Source: Rhizobium rhododendri
GTDB lineage: Bacteria; Pseudomonadota; Alphaproteobacteria; Rhizobiales; Rhizobiaceae
Direction of reading: 5' to 3'
Assembly (NCBI RefSeq): GCF_007000325.2
Contig: NZ_CP117267.1
Location: forward strand, 310,001-374,000
Length of the DNA: 64,000 nucleotides
Part shown: positions 1 to 10,694 of the stretch, piece by piece
How positions within the stretch are numbered: position 1 is the stretch's first letter
How the letters are laid out: each line of letters starts with the position of its first letter
Program-made: the position numbers and the translations under genes
Notes under the pieces: generated by a model
Databases searched by the model: none
Told to the model about the DNA's origin: nothing
Seen by the model: only the letters and a program-made list of their open reading frames with translations

Positions 1-158
1 GAAATCGCTTGCCAACCTCGCTGCCTGTCTAGTTTTGACATGTGCCATCAGCATGAAAATGCTAATCGCACCGAGCCGCGCGAGTATGCATTTGACCTTT
101 GGCCGGAAATTTCGCGCGCATATTTGGCGGCATTGCCGCACTGTAGGAGCAAGACTGT

Positions 159-1031
159 ATGACTGTTTTACCGCTGCCGGAAATCAACCAGTTCAAACTG
201 GGTGCGCTGAAATTCACGGTCATCAAGGACGGCGTCAGCATTCTGGATAGACCCTGGGAAACCTTCGGCGTCAATCAGAGGCCCGAGACGGTGCAGGCAC
301 TGCTGGCAGACAACTTTCTGCCGACCGACCGCTTCGTCAACAGCTATTCGCCGGTCATCATCGACAACGGCAAGGACGTGATCCTCGTCGATACCGGCTT
401 TGGCGCGGCGATGCGCGAAAAGGGCGGCGGTCGCCTGGCGGCCGGCATGAAGACGGCCGGCTACGAACCGGAGAGCATCACCCGCGTCCTGCTCACCCAC
501 CTGCACGGTGACCACATCGCAGGCTTGATGGAAGACGGAAAGCCGGCCTTCGCGAATGCCAGCTACACAGCCGGTCGCATCGAATATGATTTCTGGACCG
601 ATGAGGCCCGGCAGGGAACTCCCGCTGAAGGCAACCAGAAAAGCGTGCTCGCCAACGTCGTGCCGCTGGCGGAGAAGATCACCTTCGTCAACGACGGCGA
701 TACGGTGGTGCCCGGCATGACAGCCATGCTGGCGCCCGGCCATACGCCCGGCCACATGGTCTTCCACGTGGAGTCCGAGGGCGAGCAGATCGTGCTGACT
801 GCGGATACCGCCAACCACTATGTCCTGTCGCTGCAGCAGCCGGACTGGGAGGTCCGTTTCGATCTGGACAAGGTGCAGGCCGCCCAGACACGCCGGCGTA
901 TCTTCGACCTGATCGCGAAGGACCGCATCCCGTTCCTTGGCTACCACATGCCGTTCCCGGCGGTCGGTTTCGTCGAGAAAATCGACACCGGCTTCCGCTT
1001 CGTGCCGAAAAGCTATCAATTCGACTTCTGA
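159..1031 (+). CDS. MBL-fold metallo-hydrolase (quorum-quenching lactonase-like family)
   Basis: This 290-residue protein carries the metallo-beta-lactamase metal site: THLHGDHIAG gives His114, His116, Asp118 and His119. The APGHTPGH stretch gives a further histidine (His195 or His199), followed by Asp216 and His263. This is the layout of dinuclear-zinc MBL hydrolases, a family that includes N-acyl-homoserine lactonases and many uncharacterised esterases; the substrate cannot be told from sequence. No signal peptide is visible, so a cytoplasmic location is likely. The gene stands alone ahead of guaB, separated by about 260 bp. The ATG at 159 sits after a GGAGCAAG purine tract and the family similarity begins right after it. 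Family assignment is firm; any quorum-quenching role is only a possibility. Confidence 0.85.
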   Translation: MTVLPLPEINQFKLGALKFTVIKDGVSILDRPWETFGVNQRPETVQALLADNFLPTDRFVNSYSPVIIDNGKDVILVDTGFGAAMREKGGGRLAAGMKTAGYEPESITRVLLTHLHGDHIAGLMEDGKPAFANASYTAGRIEYDFWTDEARQGTPAEGNQKSVLANVVPLAEKITFVNDGDTVVPGMTAMLAPGHTPGHMVFHVESEGEQIVLTADTANHYVLSLQQPDWEVRFDLDKVQAAQTRRRIFDLIAKDRIPFLGYHMPFPAVGFVEKIDTGFRFVPKSYQFDF

Positions 1032-1278
1032 CGGCAGCCGACAGGGCAGAGCCCAAATGCCCACGTATACGTCATCCATGAAACTACGACCGGTGCCATC
1101 GGCTCCGGTCGTCGTGGCCTCTCGCCGCCTCATGCATAGCTGCGTTGCAACCGCGCGACTGCGTTTTGCTATTTCCATCGGTCCGCGGACGTGGTACCAG
1201 CCCTCGCCAACTCTTAATCAATTCTTGCATCACCGCCGGGGCGGATAATCATTCCGGGGGTGCTCCGCATTTTCTTAA

Positions 1279-2799
<1,521 letters not shown>

Positions 2800-2802
2800 T
2801 TG

Positions 2803-3369
2803 ATGCAGCCGGACGGCGGGCCTCTGAAACGGTGGATCTCGGGCCTGGCGGCGCTTTGCATAGCGCTGGCAGCCTGGATCTATATGGGTTTCGTGCTGCC
2901 ATTCCGGGCTGCCGCTGCGGGTCGTGATGTCCTCGCGATCCGCATAGCGGGCTACGAGGCCGCCGACGTCCGCGACATGGCGGAATTTCTGCGCACCCAC
3001 CCCGATGCGGCGGTAATCCAGCATGGACTGGATACCGGGCCGGCGCTGGTCTTCGCGGTGGCGTCCGCAGCCCTGCTTTTCCTGCTCCTGAAGCGCGTCA
3101 AACCCGGCGGCATCTTTTTCGGCAGGCCGATTCCTCCGGCCGGCGTCTTCCTGCTGTTCTGTCTGCCTATTCTCTACGGACTGGTCGGCTGCGGTGAGAC
3201 GATCCTCGCAATGTTGGTCTTCCCGCCGGCCGTAGCGTCAGAGCAAACGCTTGCATTTGCCTCCGCTGTCATGCCCGTGCTCGGGCGACTGAAGTTCCTG
3301 ACGCTGGTTGTGGCCGTCATACTGCTCATCCGCTTCGCCGTCCTCAGCCGCCAGCCCGAACCGGATTGA
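2803..3369 (+). CDS. Four-helix integral membrane protein, unknown function
   Basis: The 188-residue product has four clear hydrophobic segments, at roughly residues 11-34, 82-100, 112-140 and 162-180. The first is followed by a hydrophilic stretch of about 45 residues. I recognise no catalytic motif or named domain. It begins three bases after the guaB stop codon; the ATG at 2803 is preferred to a TTG directly at 2800. The tight spacing suggests read-through from guaB, but this need not mean a role in purine metabolism. The C-terminus is short and charged. It should be regarded as a conserved-type hypothetical inner-membrane protein. Confidence 0.65.
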   Translation: MQPDGGPLKRWISGLAALCIALAAWIYMGFVLPFRAAAAGRDVLAIRIAGYEAADVRDMAEFLRTHPDAAVIQHGLDTGPALVFAVASAALLFLLLKRVKPGGIFFGRPIPPAGVFLLFCLPILYGLVGCGETILAMLVFPPAVASEQTLAFASAVMPVLGRLKFLTLVVAVILLIRFAVLSRQPEPD

Positions 3370-3505
3370 TAGGCCAGTTGCTGGGCTCGTGGGCAATCCG
3401 GAAGCTGTCGCAAAGTGATCGGCGGATACCCGTTGCAGGCGCTGGCAGGCGCGTGTTTTTTCGACTAGAGCAGCGTCATGTTCCCGCAGTTCTTGGAGTC
3501 GCTGC

Positions 3506-3922
3506 ATGACCGGCTATGAAATGTTTTGGCCCTTGGTGGCGCAGACCGTTCTGGTGCTTATCCTCTACGGCCTGCTCAGCCTGCGCCGCTCTGCTGCCAT
3601 GAAGAGCGGCAGGGCTAAGATGGAGCAATTCCGAGAAAATCGCGACGAGCCGGCCGAGAGCCTGGTGGTGCGCAATGCCATCGCCAACCAGTTCGAATTG
3701 CCGGTGCTGTTCTACGTCGTCTCCATCGTCCTGTTCATGACTCAGGCCGACAACCTTCCGGCGGTCGCGCTTGCCTGGTTCTTCGTGGCGATGCGCTATG
3801 GCCACGCCTATGTGCATGTCACGAGCAACAACCTGCGCTACCGCAGCCCCCTGTTTGCCTTGAGCTTTCTGGCGCTCGTCGGCCTCTGGGTATGGCTGGC
3901 GGTATGGCTCGCCTTTTCCTAA
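3506..3922 (+). CDS. MAPEG family membrane protein
   Basis: This 138-residue protein is the size and shape of the MAPEG family (membrane-associated proteins in eicosanoid and glutathione metabolism). It has four predicted helices, near residues 8-25, 64-82, 84-100 and 115-136. The characteristic polar stretch RNAIANQFELPVLFYVV lies at the start of helix two, and the R-Y-G-H-A-Y-V-H region is also typical. Bacterial members are mostly uncharacterised; some conjugate glutathione. It ends one base before the convergent oxyR gene. Family placement is good, enzymatic activity is not shown by the sequence. Confidence 0.8.
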   Translation: MTGYEMFWPLVAQTVLVLILYGLLSLRRSAAMKSGRAKMEQFRENRDEPAESLVVRNAIANQFELPVLFYVVSIVLFMTQADNLPAVALAWFFVAMRYGHAYVHVTSNNLRYRSPLFALSFLALVGLWVWLAVWLAFS

Positions 3923-4822
3923 TCAGCCTGCTACCGGTGCCGGGCTTGCCGCAATGACGGCGTCTGCCAGCGCCTGCATGTCGATGTCGCTCTGGTTATT
4001 GCGCCGCCACGCCAGCCCGATCTCGCGTGACGGCTGAGGCTCCGCGAAGGGGACGATGCGGATGCTGGTACGGCCGGTCTCGGTGGCGACGGCCATTTCG
4101 GGGATCAGCGTCATTCCCATGTCGTGCGACACCATCTGCAGCAGCGTCGTCATCGACGTCGCCCCGAAATTGACAAGGCTGCGCTTGCCGGCGCCGCAGA
4201 CGGAAAGCGCCTGTTCGCGCAGGCAGTGGCCTTCTTCCAGCAGCAGCAGGCGGTCGACATCCACTTCGTTTTCGGTGAGCGGCGACATTAGCACATCATC
4301 GCCGTTCTCGGCCATCGCCATGAAGAACCGGTCGGTGAAAAGCGATCGGGTGCGAATGCCTTCGCCCTCGAGCGGCAGCGCCGCAATGACGGCATCCAGC
4401 CTTCCTTCGGCGAGATCCGCCAGCAGCCGGCTGGTCACCGCCTCCTTCAGTTCGATCTCGACGTTAGGATAAGCGCGGCGCAGGTAGGGCACGAACTGCG
4501 GCACCAGGTAAGGTGCGACGGTCGGGATGATGCCGATGCGGATCAGCCCGTCGAGCACGCCGCCCTCTCGCCGGACCGACCGCTCGAGCCGATCGACCTC
4601 ATGCAATATGGTGTGGACATGGGTCAGCACCTCCTCGCCCTTGCGCGTCAGGATCGTGCTGCCGCGCGTGCGCTCCACCAGCTTGGCGCCGAGATAATTC
4701 TCCATCTCCATGATCTGCGCGGAAAGTGCCGGCTGGCTGATGTGGACGAGATCGGCGGCCCGGCCGAAATGTCGGGTAGTGGCAAGGGCTTCGAAATAGC
4801 GCATCTGGCGCAACGTCAGCAT
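3923..4822 (-). CDS. oxyR: Hydrogen-peroxide-sensing LysR-type regulator OxyR
   Basis: OxyR is a LysR-type activator switched on by formation of an intramolecular disulfide. This 299-residue protein has an N-terminal winged helix-turn-helix (residues 2-60; HFGRAADLVHISQPALSAQI) and a C-terminal sensor domain. The redox pair is present in its usual setting, EEGHC-LREQALSVC, giving Cys200 and Cys209, matching Cys199 and Cys208 of the Escherichia coli protein. In rhizobia oxyR is commonly divergent from a catalase gene; here the divergent position holds only a catalase remnant (4932-5239). The regulator itself looks fully intact, so it presumably controls other peroxide-defence genes outside this window. 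Its gene converges with the MAPEG gene. Confidence 0.93.
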   Translation of the reverse strand: MLTLRQMRYFEALATTRHFGRAADLVHISQPALSAQIMEMENYLGAKLVERTRGSTILTRKGEEVLTHVHTILHEVDRLERSVRREGGVLDGLIRIGIIPTVAPYLVPQFVPYLRRAYPNVEIELKEAVTSRLLADLAEGRLDAVIAALPLEGEGIRTRSLFTDRFFMAMAENGDDVLMSPLTENEVDVDRLLLLEEGHCLREQALSVCGAGKRSLVNFGATSMTTLLQMVSHDMGMTLIPEMAVATETGRTSIRIVPFAEPQPSREIGLAWRRNNQSDIDMQALADAVIAASPAPVAG

Positions 4823-4931
4823 GATAGGATTTCCTGATCAAAAATGACATCTAATACGATTGGAAATTATCGAAAGTCAATGGGACAAGGTGCGACCGAA
4901 CGTGCAGGAGGGTTCAACACGCATCTGAGCC

Positions 4932-5239
4932 ATGCCGGAAATGGATGCACAAAAGACATCCTACAATCCGTTCGACCTGACGAAAGTCTGGCCGCACCCG
5001 GAGTATCCGCCGATCGAAATCGGCGTGATCGAACTGAACCGCAATCCGGAAAACTACTTCGCCGAGATCGAGACGCCGCGTTCTCGCCGTCGAACATCGC
5101 CGCTGCCATGGGCGAGATCGTCGAGCGTCAGCTGGCCCATTTCAAGCTGGTGCATCCGGAATACGAGGCCGGTGTCCGTATCGCGCTCAAGAACGCGCAC
5201 GGCTACGAAGCCGATACGATCAGCGCCGCCGCAGAGTAG
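4932..5239 (+). pseudogene. Catalase remnant (internally deleted, frameshifted)
   Basis: The first frame reads [19 protein letters not shown] followed by [14 protein letters not shown], a hallmark stretch of monofunctional haem catalases that normally lies about halfway along a protein of roughly 490 residues. At about 5074 the frame slips by one base. The neighbouring frame continues AAFSPSNI and jumps straight to [20 protein letters not shown], the C-terminal tail, ending [12 protein letters not shown]. The N-terminal catalytic His/Asn region and the segment with the haem-ligand tyrosine are absent. An in-frame TGA sits just upstream of the first ATG. Three lesions are therefore visible: a 5' deletion, an internal deletion and a one-base frameshift. 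It lies divergent from oxyR, the usual place for an OxyR-controlled catalase, and a good terminator still follows it. Confidence 0.85.
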
Positions 5240-5266
5240 GGCTTTTTGCTGCGAAAACAGAGTTTG

Positions 5267-5296
5267 GAAATCGGGGCTTTTGCCCCGATTTCTGTT
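5267..5296 (+). terminator. Intrinsic terminator after the catalase remnant
   Basis: An 11-bp perfect stem (GAAATCGGGGC with GCCCCGATTTC) closes a TTTT loop and is followed by a short T-rich tail. It lies 28 bases after the catalase remnant and just before the 3' end of the convergent LysR gene, so it may serve both directions. Confidence 0.75.
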
Positions 5297-5322
5297 TCAG
5301 GCGGACCCTGCCAGATGGGCGA

Positions 5323-6276
5323 TTACCAGCTCGGAAGCACCAGGGCGGCCTTGGAGCGCGGCAGGTAGCGGTTGAGGCCCTTGCTGTCGGCTTCACTCTC
5401 TTCGCCCGTGGCGGCCGGCGTGATGTTATCCAGGCAGGCCGAGATATGCGCGGTGATGGCGTTCATCAGCGATGCGGAGACACCCGGCCGCTTCATGATG
5501 CCGATCTGCACCGGCGGCAGTGCTGGAAAGCCATCTGCGTGGCTGAGAACCTTCATGCCGTTGCGCAGCGCCGATTCCGGCATCACCGACACCGCAAGGC
5601 CCGCCAGCACTGCAGATGCAATGACGGTGCACGACCAGCTCGTGAACAGCACCTGATATTCGCGGCCGACAGCATCGAGCGACGAACAGCTGACCTGCCG
5701 CCACGGGCAATCCCGCCTGCCCAGCGCCAGCGGCACCGGTGCGTCGTCACGCAGCGGATGGTTGGCCGAACTCACCCAGCAGAGCGGCTCGGTCCTGACC
5801 ACGTCGGACACACGTTCGCGCGGATTGTGGGTGACGAGCGCGATGTCGAGTTCGCCGCGCGCCATCTTCTCGGCGAGGTCGACCGACGGCTCGCAGACGA
5901 TGTAAAGCTCGACATTCGGATGGGTCTTGGCAAAGCGGCCGATGATCTCCGGCATATAGCGGTCGGCGTAATCGTCGGGCGTGCCGATGCGCAGCGTGCC
6001 TTCCAGCCGGTTATCGTCGAAGGCCGCAATCGCCTCGTTGTTGAGGCGGATGATGCGCCGCGCATAGTCGAGCAGCTTTTCGCCCTCGGCCGTCAGCCGG
6101 TTGCCGCGACCGTCCTTGATGAACAGCTGCTTGCCAACCCGCTCCTCGAGCCGGCGCATCTGCATGGAGACTGCAGACTGGGTCTTGAAGATACGGTCGG
6201 CCGCCTTGGTGAAGCTGCCGGTGTCGACAATAGCAATGAAGGTCTGCAACTGGTCGATATCGAGCGGCGCTGCCAT
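5323..6276 (-). CDS. LysR-type transcriptional regulator (LrhA-like)
   Basis: This 317-residue protein has the LysR winged helix-turn-helix at its N-terminus ([20 protein letters not shown], then [15 protein letters not shown]) and a periplasmic-binding-protein-like effector domain behind it. The overall pattern resembles the LrhA/HexA branch, whose members control motility and surface traits; that placement is tentative. The start chosen is the ATG at 6276, which has GGTGAG five bases upstream, in preference to a further upstream start at 6306 without a good site. It is divergent from the DUF1127 gene with about 200 bp between them, so it may control that gene as well as itself. The C-terminal 25 residues are a poorly conserved polar tail. 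Confidence 0.85.
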   Translation of the reverse strand: MAAPLDIDQLQTFIAIVDTGSFTKAADRIFKTQSAVSMQMRRLEERVGKQLFIKDGRGNRLTAEGEKLLDYARRIIRLNNEAIAAFDDNRLEGTLRIGTPDDYADRYMPEIIGRFAKTHPNVELYIVCEPSVDLAEKMARGELDIALVTHNPRERVSDVVRTEPLCWVSSANHPLRDDAPVPLALGRRDCPWRQVSCSSLDAVGREYQVLFTSWSCTVIASAVLAGLAVSVMPESALRNGMKVLSHADGFPALPPVQIGIMKRPGVSASLMNAITAHISACLDNITPAATGEESEADSKGLNRYLPRSKAALVLPSW

Positions 6277-6476
6277 TGTCTCACCTATGAAAAGAGTTGA
6301 TGACAAGCATTAGAAACATTCGTTGGACTGATCAATAGCCATTTGGCATCTTCCAACTGCAAATTGCATCGCAATCGAACGGCAGCGTCGTCGTTCGCGC
6401 CCGATCAACACCACCTGATCTCCCGGATCCCCCCATGAGGAGGGTGGTTTTTGCGTGCCTTGGGAAGGATAGTCAA

Positions 6477-6776
6477 ATGAGCACGACGGAACTGAGACTG
6501 CCAATGAAGACCGCCACACGCACCCTGCCCCTTGCAGCCCGCGTGACCTATGTCTTTGCCATGCTGATCTCTGCAGGCCGCGTGTTCCGCCATCGCACCG
6601 AAATCAATCGGCTGCAGGATCTCGACGACAACCAGCTGCGTGACATCGGATTGACCAGGGGCGAGCTGAACAGGGCCCTCATGGGTTCCTCGTTCTTCGA
6701 AGACCCGTCGTTGCACCTGACGCAGTCCGCCCGGCGCCGTGCGCGTAGCTTCGGCAGCGATGATTTTCGCGGCTGA
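6477..6776 (+). CDS. DUF1127 domain small basic protein
   Basis: The 99-residue product contains the DUF1127 signature near its middle: RHRTEINRLQDLDDNQLRDI followed by GLTRGEL. These short arginine-rich proteins are abundant in Rhizobiaceae; in Agrobacterium and Rhodobacter members of the family have been linked to RNA binding, phosphate metabolism and stress adaptation. The start is the ATG at 6477, preceded by GGAAGGAT; a frame extension to 6435 lacks support. The C-terminal 30 residues (SSFFEDPSLHLTQSARRR onward) are polar and basic. A strong intrinsic terminator follows, so it is a one-gene unit, divergent from a LysR gene that could regulate it. Confidence 0.88.
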   Translation: MSTTELRLPMKTATRTLPLAARVTYVFAMLISAGRVFRHRTEINRLQDLDDNQLRDIGLTRGELNRALMGSSFFEDPSLHLTQSARRRARSFGSDDFRG

Positions 6777-6823
6777 GAATTCAAGTTTCCCCGCAGGGTG
6801 ATAGCCAATTGCCCTGCCTCTTG

Positions 6824-6858
6824 CCCGGTGTCCGGCCTAGCCGACACCGGGTTTTTTT
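6824..6858 (+). terminator. Intrinsic terminator after the DUF1127 gene
   Basis: A stem of CCCGGTGTC(C)GG against CCGACACCGGG, with one bulged base and a short CCTAG loop, is followed by seven T residues. This is a textbook rho-independent terminator on the plus strand. Confidence 0.9.
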
Positions 6859-6885
6859 GTGCCGGCCCCGCGCGTGCCGAATACT

Positions 6886-8259
6886 CTAATATTGGTATTC
6901 GTCGAAAACCGGCTCGACGGACTGATTCCAGCGACCGTTATAGCGCGTCAGCATGTCGTCGGAGAGGGTCGCCTTATTGGCCAGAACTTCTTCGAGAGGC
7001 GCGAGGAACAGGCTTTCGTCCTGGCCTTCGCTGTTGAGACGGGCACGAGATTTGAGGCCGGCGCGCGAGATCGAAACCACGTCACGGGCGATGTCGAGCA
7101 GCGAGCGACCGCCAAAGCTTGCAGTCAGGCCCTGCACAGGCACCGCGTTGCGCAGCGTCTCGACCTCGTCGAAGCCCCAGCCCTTGGTCATCTCGTCAGC
7201 CGCCGACAGGGCAGCGTCGTCATAGAGCAACCCGACCCAGAATGCCGGCAGGGCGCAGATCCGGCGCCAGGGACCGCCATCGGCACCGCGCATTTCCAGG
7301 AATCGCTTCAGCCGCACATCGGGAAACAAGGTGGACAGGTGGTTGGTCCAGTCGCCCATGGTCGGCTCCCACGATGCAACCTCACCCTTCAGCGCGCCGT
7401 TCATGAACTGGCGGAATGTAACGTGGGTACAGTCGTGGTAGCTGCCGTCACGAACGATGAAGTACATCGGCACGTCGAGCGCCCATTCGACATAATGCTC
7501 GAAGCGGAAATCGTCGCCGAAGGTGAATGGCAGCAAGCCGGAACGGTTGTTGTCCGTGTCGCGCCAGATATCGCCTCGCCAGGAAGACAGGCCGTTCGGC
7601 TTGCCTTCGGTAAACGGAGATGCGGCAAACAGCGCTGTTGCCAGCGACTGCAGCTTCATCGATACGCGCATCTTCTGGCGCATGTCTGCTTCGGAGGAGA
7701 AGTCGAGGTTCACCTGGATGGTGCAGGTGCGATACATCATGTCCAGCCCCTTGCTGCCGACTTTCGGCATGTAGCGGGTCATGATGTCATAGCGCGATTT
7801 CGGCATGCGCGGCGTTTCGGCCAGCGTCCATTTAGGGCTGCCACCGACGCCGAGAAAGCGGATACCCATCGGCTCGGCAACTTCGCGCACGGTTGCGAGG
7901 TGCTGGTTGGATTCCTTGCAGGTCTGGTGAATAGTCTCGACCGGCGCCCCGGACAGCTCGAACTGGCCACCGGGTTCAATCGATATCGCACCCATGCCCG
8001 ATGGTTCGGCCAGCCCGATGACATGGCCGGCATCGATGATCTCGTCCCAACCGAGCTTTTCGCGCATGCCCTTCAGCAGGGCCGAGATGCTGGCATCGCC
8101 GAAATAGGGAACCGGGCTGTTGTCGGCGCGGAAAAAGGCGAACTTCTCGTGCTCGGTGCCGATGCGAAAGCTGTCCTTCGGCTTGCTGCCGGCGTCGAGA
8201 TATTCGGTCAGTTCCGACACCGATTCGATCGGGGTCTGGTCGGTCGTGTCGCGGGCCAT
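6886..8259 (-). CDS. gshA: Glutamate-cysteine ligase, plant/alphaproteobacterial type
   Basis: GshA joins L-glutamate and L-cysteine with ATP, the first and limiting step of glutathione synthesis. The 457-residue length and motifs FRIGTEHEKFAF, SIEPGGQFELSGAP and MYRTCTIQVNLDFSSE mark the GCS2 class shared by plants and alphaproteobacteria, distinct from the E. coli type. Plant enzymes of this class are redox-regulated by disulfides; whether this one is cannot be told. The start at 8259 has AAGGT eight bases upstream. It is the most downstream gene of a minus-strand run with rsmE and pit, though a gap of about 150 bp to rsmE suggests its own promoter. It provides substrate for the glutathione transferase encoded at 26957. 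Confidence 0.96.
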   Translation of the reverse strand: MARDTTDQTPIESVSELTEYLDAGSKPKDSFRIGTEHEKFAFFRADNSPVPYFGDASISALLKGMREKLGWDEIIDAGHVIGLAEPSGMGAISIEPGGQFELSGAPVETIHQTCKESNQHLATVREVAEPMGIRFLGVGGSPKWTLAETPRMPKSRYDIMTRYMPKVGSKGLDMMYRTCTIQVNLDFSSEADMRQKMRVSMKLQSLATALFAASPFTEGKPNGLSSWRGDIWRDTDNNRSGLLPFTFGDDFRFEHYVEWALDVPMYFIVRDGSYHDCTHVTFRQFMNGALKGEVASWEPTMGDWTNHLSTLFPDVRLKRFLEMRGADGGPWRRICALPAFWVGLLYDDAALSAADEMTKGWGFDEVETLRNAVPVQGLTASFGGRSLLDIARDVVSISRAGLKSRARLNSEGQDESLFLAPLEEVLANKATLSDDMLTRYNGRWNQSVEPVFDEYQY

Positions 8260-8412
8260 GAAGCTACCTTGATCTCGGAAGGGTGCCTGTGCGGAAGACA
8301 GACAGAAAGAATGGCTGATAGGGCTGGACTCAGTTACGGTGCAAGTGAATTTGTTTCAAGGCTTGTTCAGAAAAATACGATCTCGCCCAAATTTGTACAG
8401 TGCCTTGAGTAA

Positions 8413-9150
8413 TTATTGCCAATCGCCGATCGCCGCTTGGATCACCGCCATCGCAGCGACCGCTGCTGTGTCGGCTCTGAGGATACGGGGCCCGAGCGGA
8501 ATGGCGGTCACGAAATCCAGGGATCGCAACCGGGCGCGCTCGTCCTCCGAAAACCCGCCCTCCGGCCCGACAAGAAGTGCCAGCCGCGTCTCCTGTATGG
8601 ACCGCAGCAGCGGAAGCGGGTTCTGCGCTGCATCGCCCTCGTCACAATAGATGATACGGCGCTCGCTCGGCCAGCGATCGAGCAGGTCATTGAGCTTCAC
8701 GGGCTCGGCCACCTCGGGAATGGCGAGGATGCCGCATTGCTCGGCTGCCTCGACCGCGTTGGCGCGCAGCCGGTCGATGCTGCCGATCTTGCCCTGCACA
8801 TGCTGTGTCATCACCGGTTGCAGAATGCCTGCGCCCATTTCCACGGCCTTCTGGACCAGATAGTCGAGACGGCCGACTTTCAGCGGCGCGAAGAGATAGT
8901 GCAGATCCGAAGGTGCGGGCTGCGGGCGTGTCTGCAAATGGGGGATCAGCAGCAGGCGCTTGCGGGTCGGAAAGGCGAGCTTGGCCTGCCATTCCCCGTC
9001 GCGGCCGTTGAAGATCAAGATCTCCGCATCGGCTTCGAGCCGCAGCACGTTGGCCAGATAGTTGAATTGTTCTGCGCCGACCTCGAGGGGCTGGCCCTCT
9101 GAGATATCGGCGGCGACGAACAGTCGCTGCATACGAAAATTGGCGCGCAT
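8413..9150 (-). CDS. rsmE: 16S rRNA (uracil-1498-N3)-methyltransferase
   Basis: RsmE methylates N3 of U1498 in 16S rRNA using S-adenosylmethionine. The 245-residue protein has an N-terminal PUA-like region and a C-terminal SPOUT (knotted) domain, recognised by [13 protein letters not shown] and [12 protein letters not shown]. The start at 9150 ([12 protein letters not shown]) has AGGG a few bases upstream and matches the usual rhizobial N-terminus; a longer open frame reaching 9390 overlaps the pit gene and is rejected. Its start lies 14 bases after the pit stop codon, so the two genes are probably co-transcribed, which says little about a functional link. Confidence 0.94.
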   Translation of the reverse strand: MRANFRMQRLFVAADISEGQPLEVGAEQFNYLANVLRLEADAEILIFNGRDGEWQAKLAFPTRKRLLLIPHLQTRPQPAPSDLHYLFAPLKVGRLDYLVQKAVEMGAGILQPVMTQHVQGKIGSIDRLRANAVEAAEQCGILAIPEVAEPVKLNDLLDRWPSERRIIYCDEGDAAQNPLPLLRSIQETRLALLVGPEGGFSEDERARLRSLDFVTAIPLGPRILRADTAAVAAMAVIQAAIGDWQ

Positions 9151-9164
9151 GAAAACCCTGGCTG

Positions 9165-10658
9165 TTAGACGAAGAGCGCGAACATAACCGAATAAACCCC
9201 GGCCGCAAGCAGGGCCGCCGCAGGCACCGTCACGATCCAGGCGCCGATGATCGTCAGGAAATGCGACCGGCGTACCAGGCGTCGGCGGCTGATCTCGTCC
9301 GGATTGTAGACTTCCTGTTCCTCGATATCCCAATGCTCCGCCTTCATCCGCATATAGGCCATCCGCCGTTTCGAGTTGCGGGTATACCATTCACGGAAGA
9401 ACCCGACGCCGAAGACCGCGCCGATTGCGACATGGGTCGAGCTGACCGGCATTCCGAACCAGGAAGTGACGATAACGGTCAGCGCCGCCGAAAGAGCGAC
9501 GCAGTAGCCGCGCATCGGGTTGAGCTTGGTGATCTGCTCGCCGACAAGCCGGATCAACCGGGGCCCGAACAGCAGGATGCCGACGGCAATTCCGCAGCCG
9601 CCGATCAGGACGACCCAGAACGGCGCTGGACCGGCGGGTAAGGTCCCTGCAGAGCGCACGATCGCGCTCAGTGGGCCGACTGTGTTGGCGATATCGTTGG
9701 CGCCATGGGCAAAGGACAGCAGCGCCGCCGAGCAAATCAACGGCAGGCGAAACAGGCCGCGCAAGGCGCTGTTCTTGTTCTCGAGGCCGACCGACTGGCG
9801 CGCCACCAGAGGCCGCGCCATCAGCCACACCAGCAGGCCGACGGTGATGCCGATCGTCAGAACCGTTGCCGGGGAATAGGGCGCGGCGCGCGTCAGCACC
9901 ATCACGAGGTAGGATGCAAAGGTGCCTGCCATCGTCCCCGTCAGGATCGGGATCCAGTAGCGGGCAGCAAGGATCTTGTCGTCGCGGTAGATGATGAAGG
10001 TCTTGATCAGGTACAAAAAGCCTGCGGCAATCGCCCCGGCGATCATCGGCGTCAACATCCAGGTGACCGAGATCGCGATGACAGTGCGCCAATGGATGGT
10101 ATCGACACCGACGCCGGCAATCCCCGCGCCGATGACGGCGCCAACGATGGCATGCGTGGTCGAGACCGGCGCCTTCAGCCAGGTCGCAAGATTGATCCAG
10201 ACGGCGGCGGCAGTCAGCGCCGAGATCATCACCCAGGCGAGCAGGCCGCTCTGGGCGATCCGCGACGTATCGATGATCTCCGAGGATATGGTCCGCACCA
10301 CGGGACCGCCGGCGATGGTGGCGCCCAGCACCTCGACGACCGCCGCCATTACCAGCGCCTGCCGCATGCCGATGGCGCGCGCACCGACGGCAGCGCCTAC
10401 GGTATTGGCCACATCCTTCGCGCCGATGTTGAGCGCCATATATCCAGCCAGCGCTACGCCGGCAATGACCAGCGTCGCGCCGGGTCTGTCGAACACGTAG
10501 ATGCCGGCAAACAGCATGGCAACGCCGAGGAATATCAGCGCATAGCCGGGCGCGATCAGCGGCTTTACCACGTGATCGGCGGCGTCCTCGACATAGGTGA
10601 GCTTGTCGAGATCCTTGTCGAGAGTTGGCTTTATCAATCCGGCCGGCCGCTCAGACAT
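9165..10658 (-). CDS. pit: Low-affinity inorganic phosphate transporter, Pit family
   Basis: This 497-residue polytopic inner-membrane protein carries both copies of the PiT signature: [10 protein letters not shown] at residues 79-88 and [12 protein letters not shown] at 319-330. These mark the internal duplication of PiT carriers, which take up metal-phosphate complexes with protons or sodium. About 10-12 hydrophobic helices are visible, with a hydrophilic loop around residues 285-300 and a longer one near the C-terminus. The ATG at 10658 follows GAGGAAAAAGC. No phoU-like (pit accessory) gene is adjacent, unlike the common rhizobial pap-pit operon. rsmE follows 14 bases downstream. Confidence 0.92.
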   Translation of the reverse strand: MSERPAGLIKPTLDKDLDKLTYVEDAADHVVKPLIAPGYALIFLGVAMLFAGIYVFDRPGATLVIAGVALAGYMALNIGAKDVANTVGAAVGARAIGMRQALVMAAVVEVLGATIAGGPVVRTISSEIIDTSRIAQSGLLAWVMISALTAAAVWINLATWLKAPVSTTHAIVGAVIGAGIAGVGVDTIHWRTVIAISVTWMLTPMIAGAIAAGFLYLIKTFIIYRDDKILAARYWIPILTGTMAGTFASYLVMVLTRAAPYSPATVLTIGITVGLLVWLMARPLVARQSVGLENKNSALRGLFRLPLICSAALLSFAHGANDIANTVGPLSAIVRSAGTLPAGPAPFWVVLIGGCGIAVGILLFGPRLIRLVGEQITKLNPMRGYCVALSAALTVIVTSWFGMPVSSTHVAIGAVFGVGFFREWYTRNSKRRMAYMRMKAEHWDIEEQEVYNPDEISRRRLVRRSHFLTIIGAWIVTVPAAALLAAGVYSVMFALFV

Positions 10659-10694
10659 GCTTTTTCCTCGACGTTGAGGCGCAATGCTGTGAGG

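Noticed and set aside
6859..8412. A 517-codon open frame antisense to gshA
   Set aside because: Shadow of gshA; no recognisable domain, and it covers the terminator and intergenic sequence.
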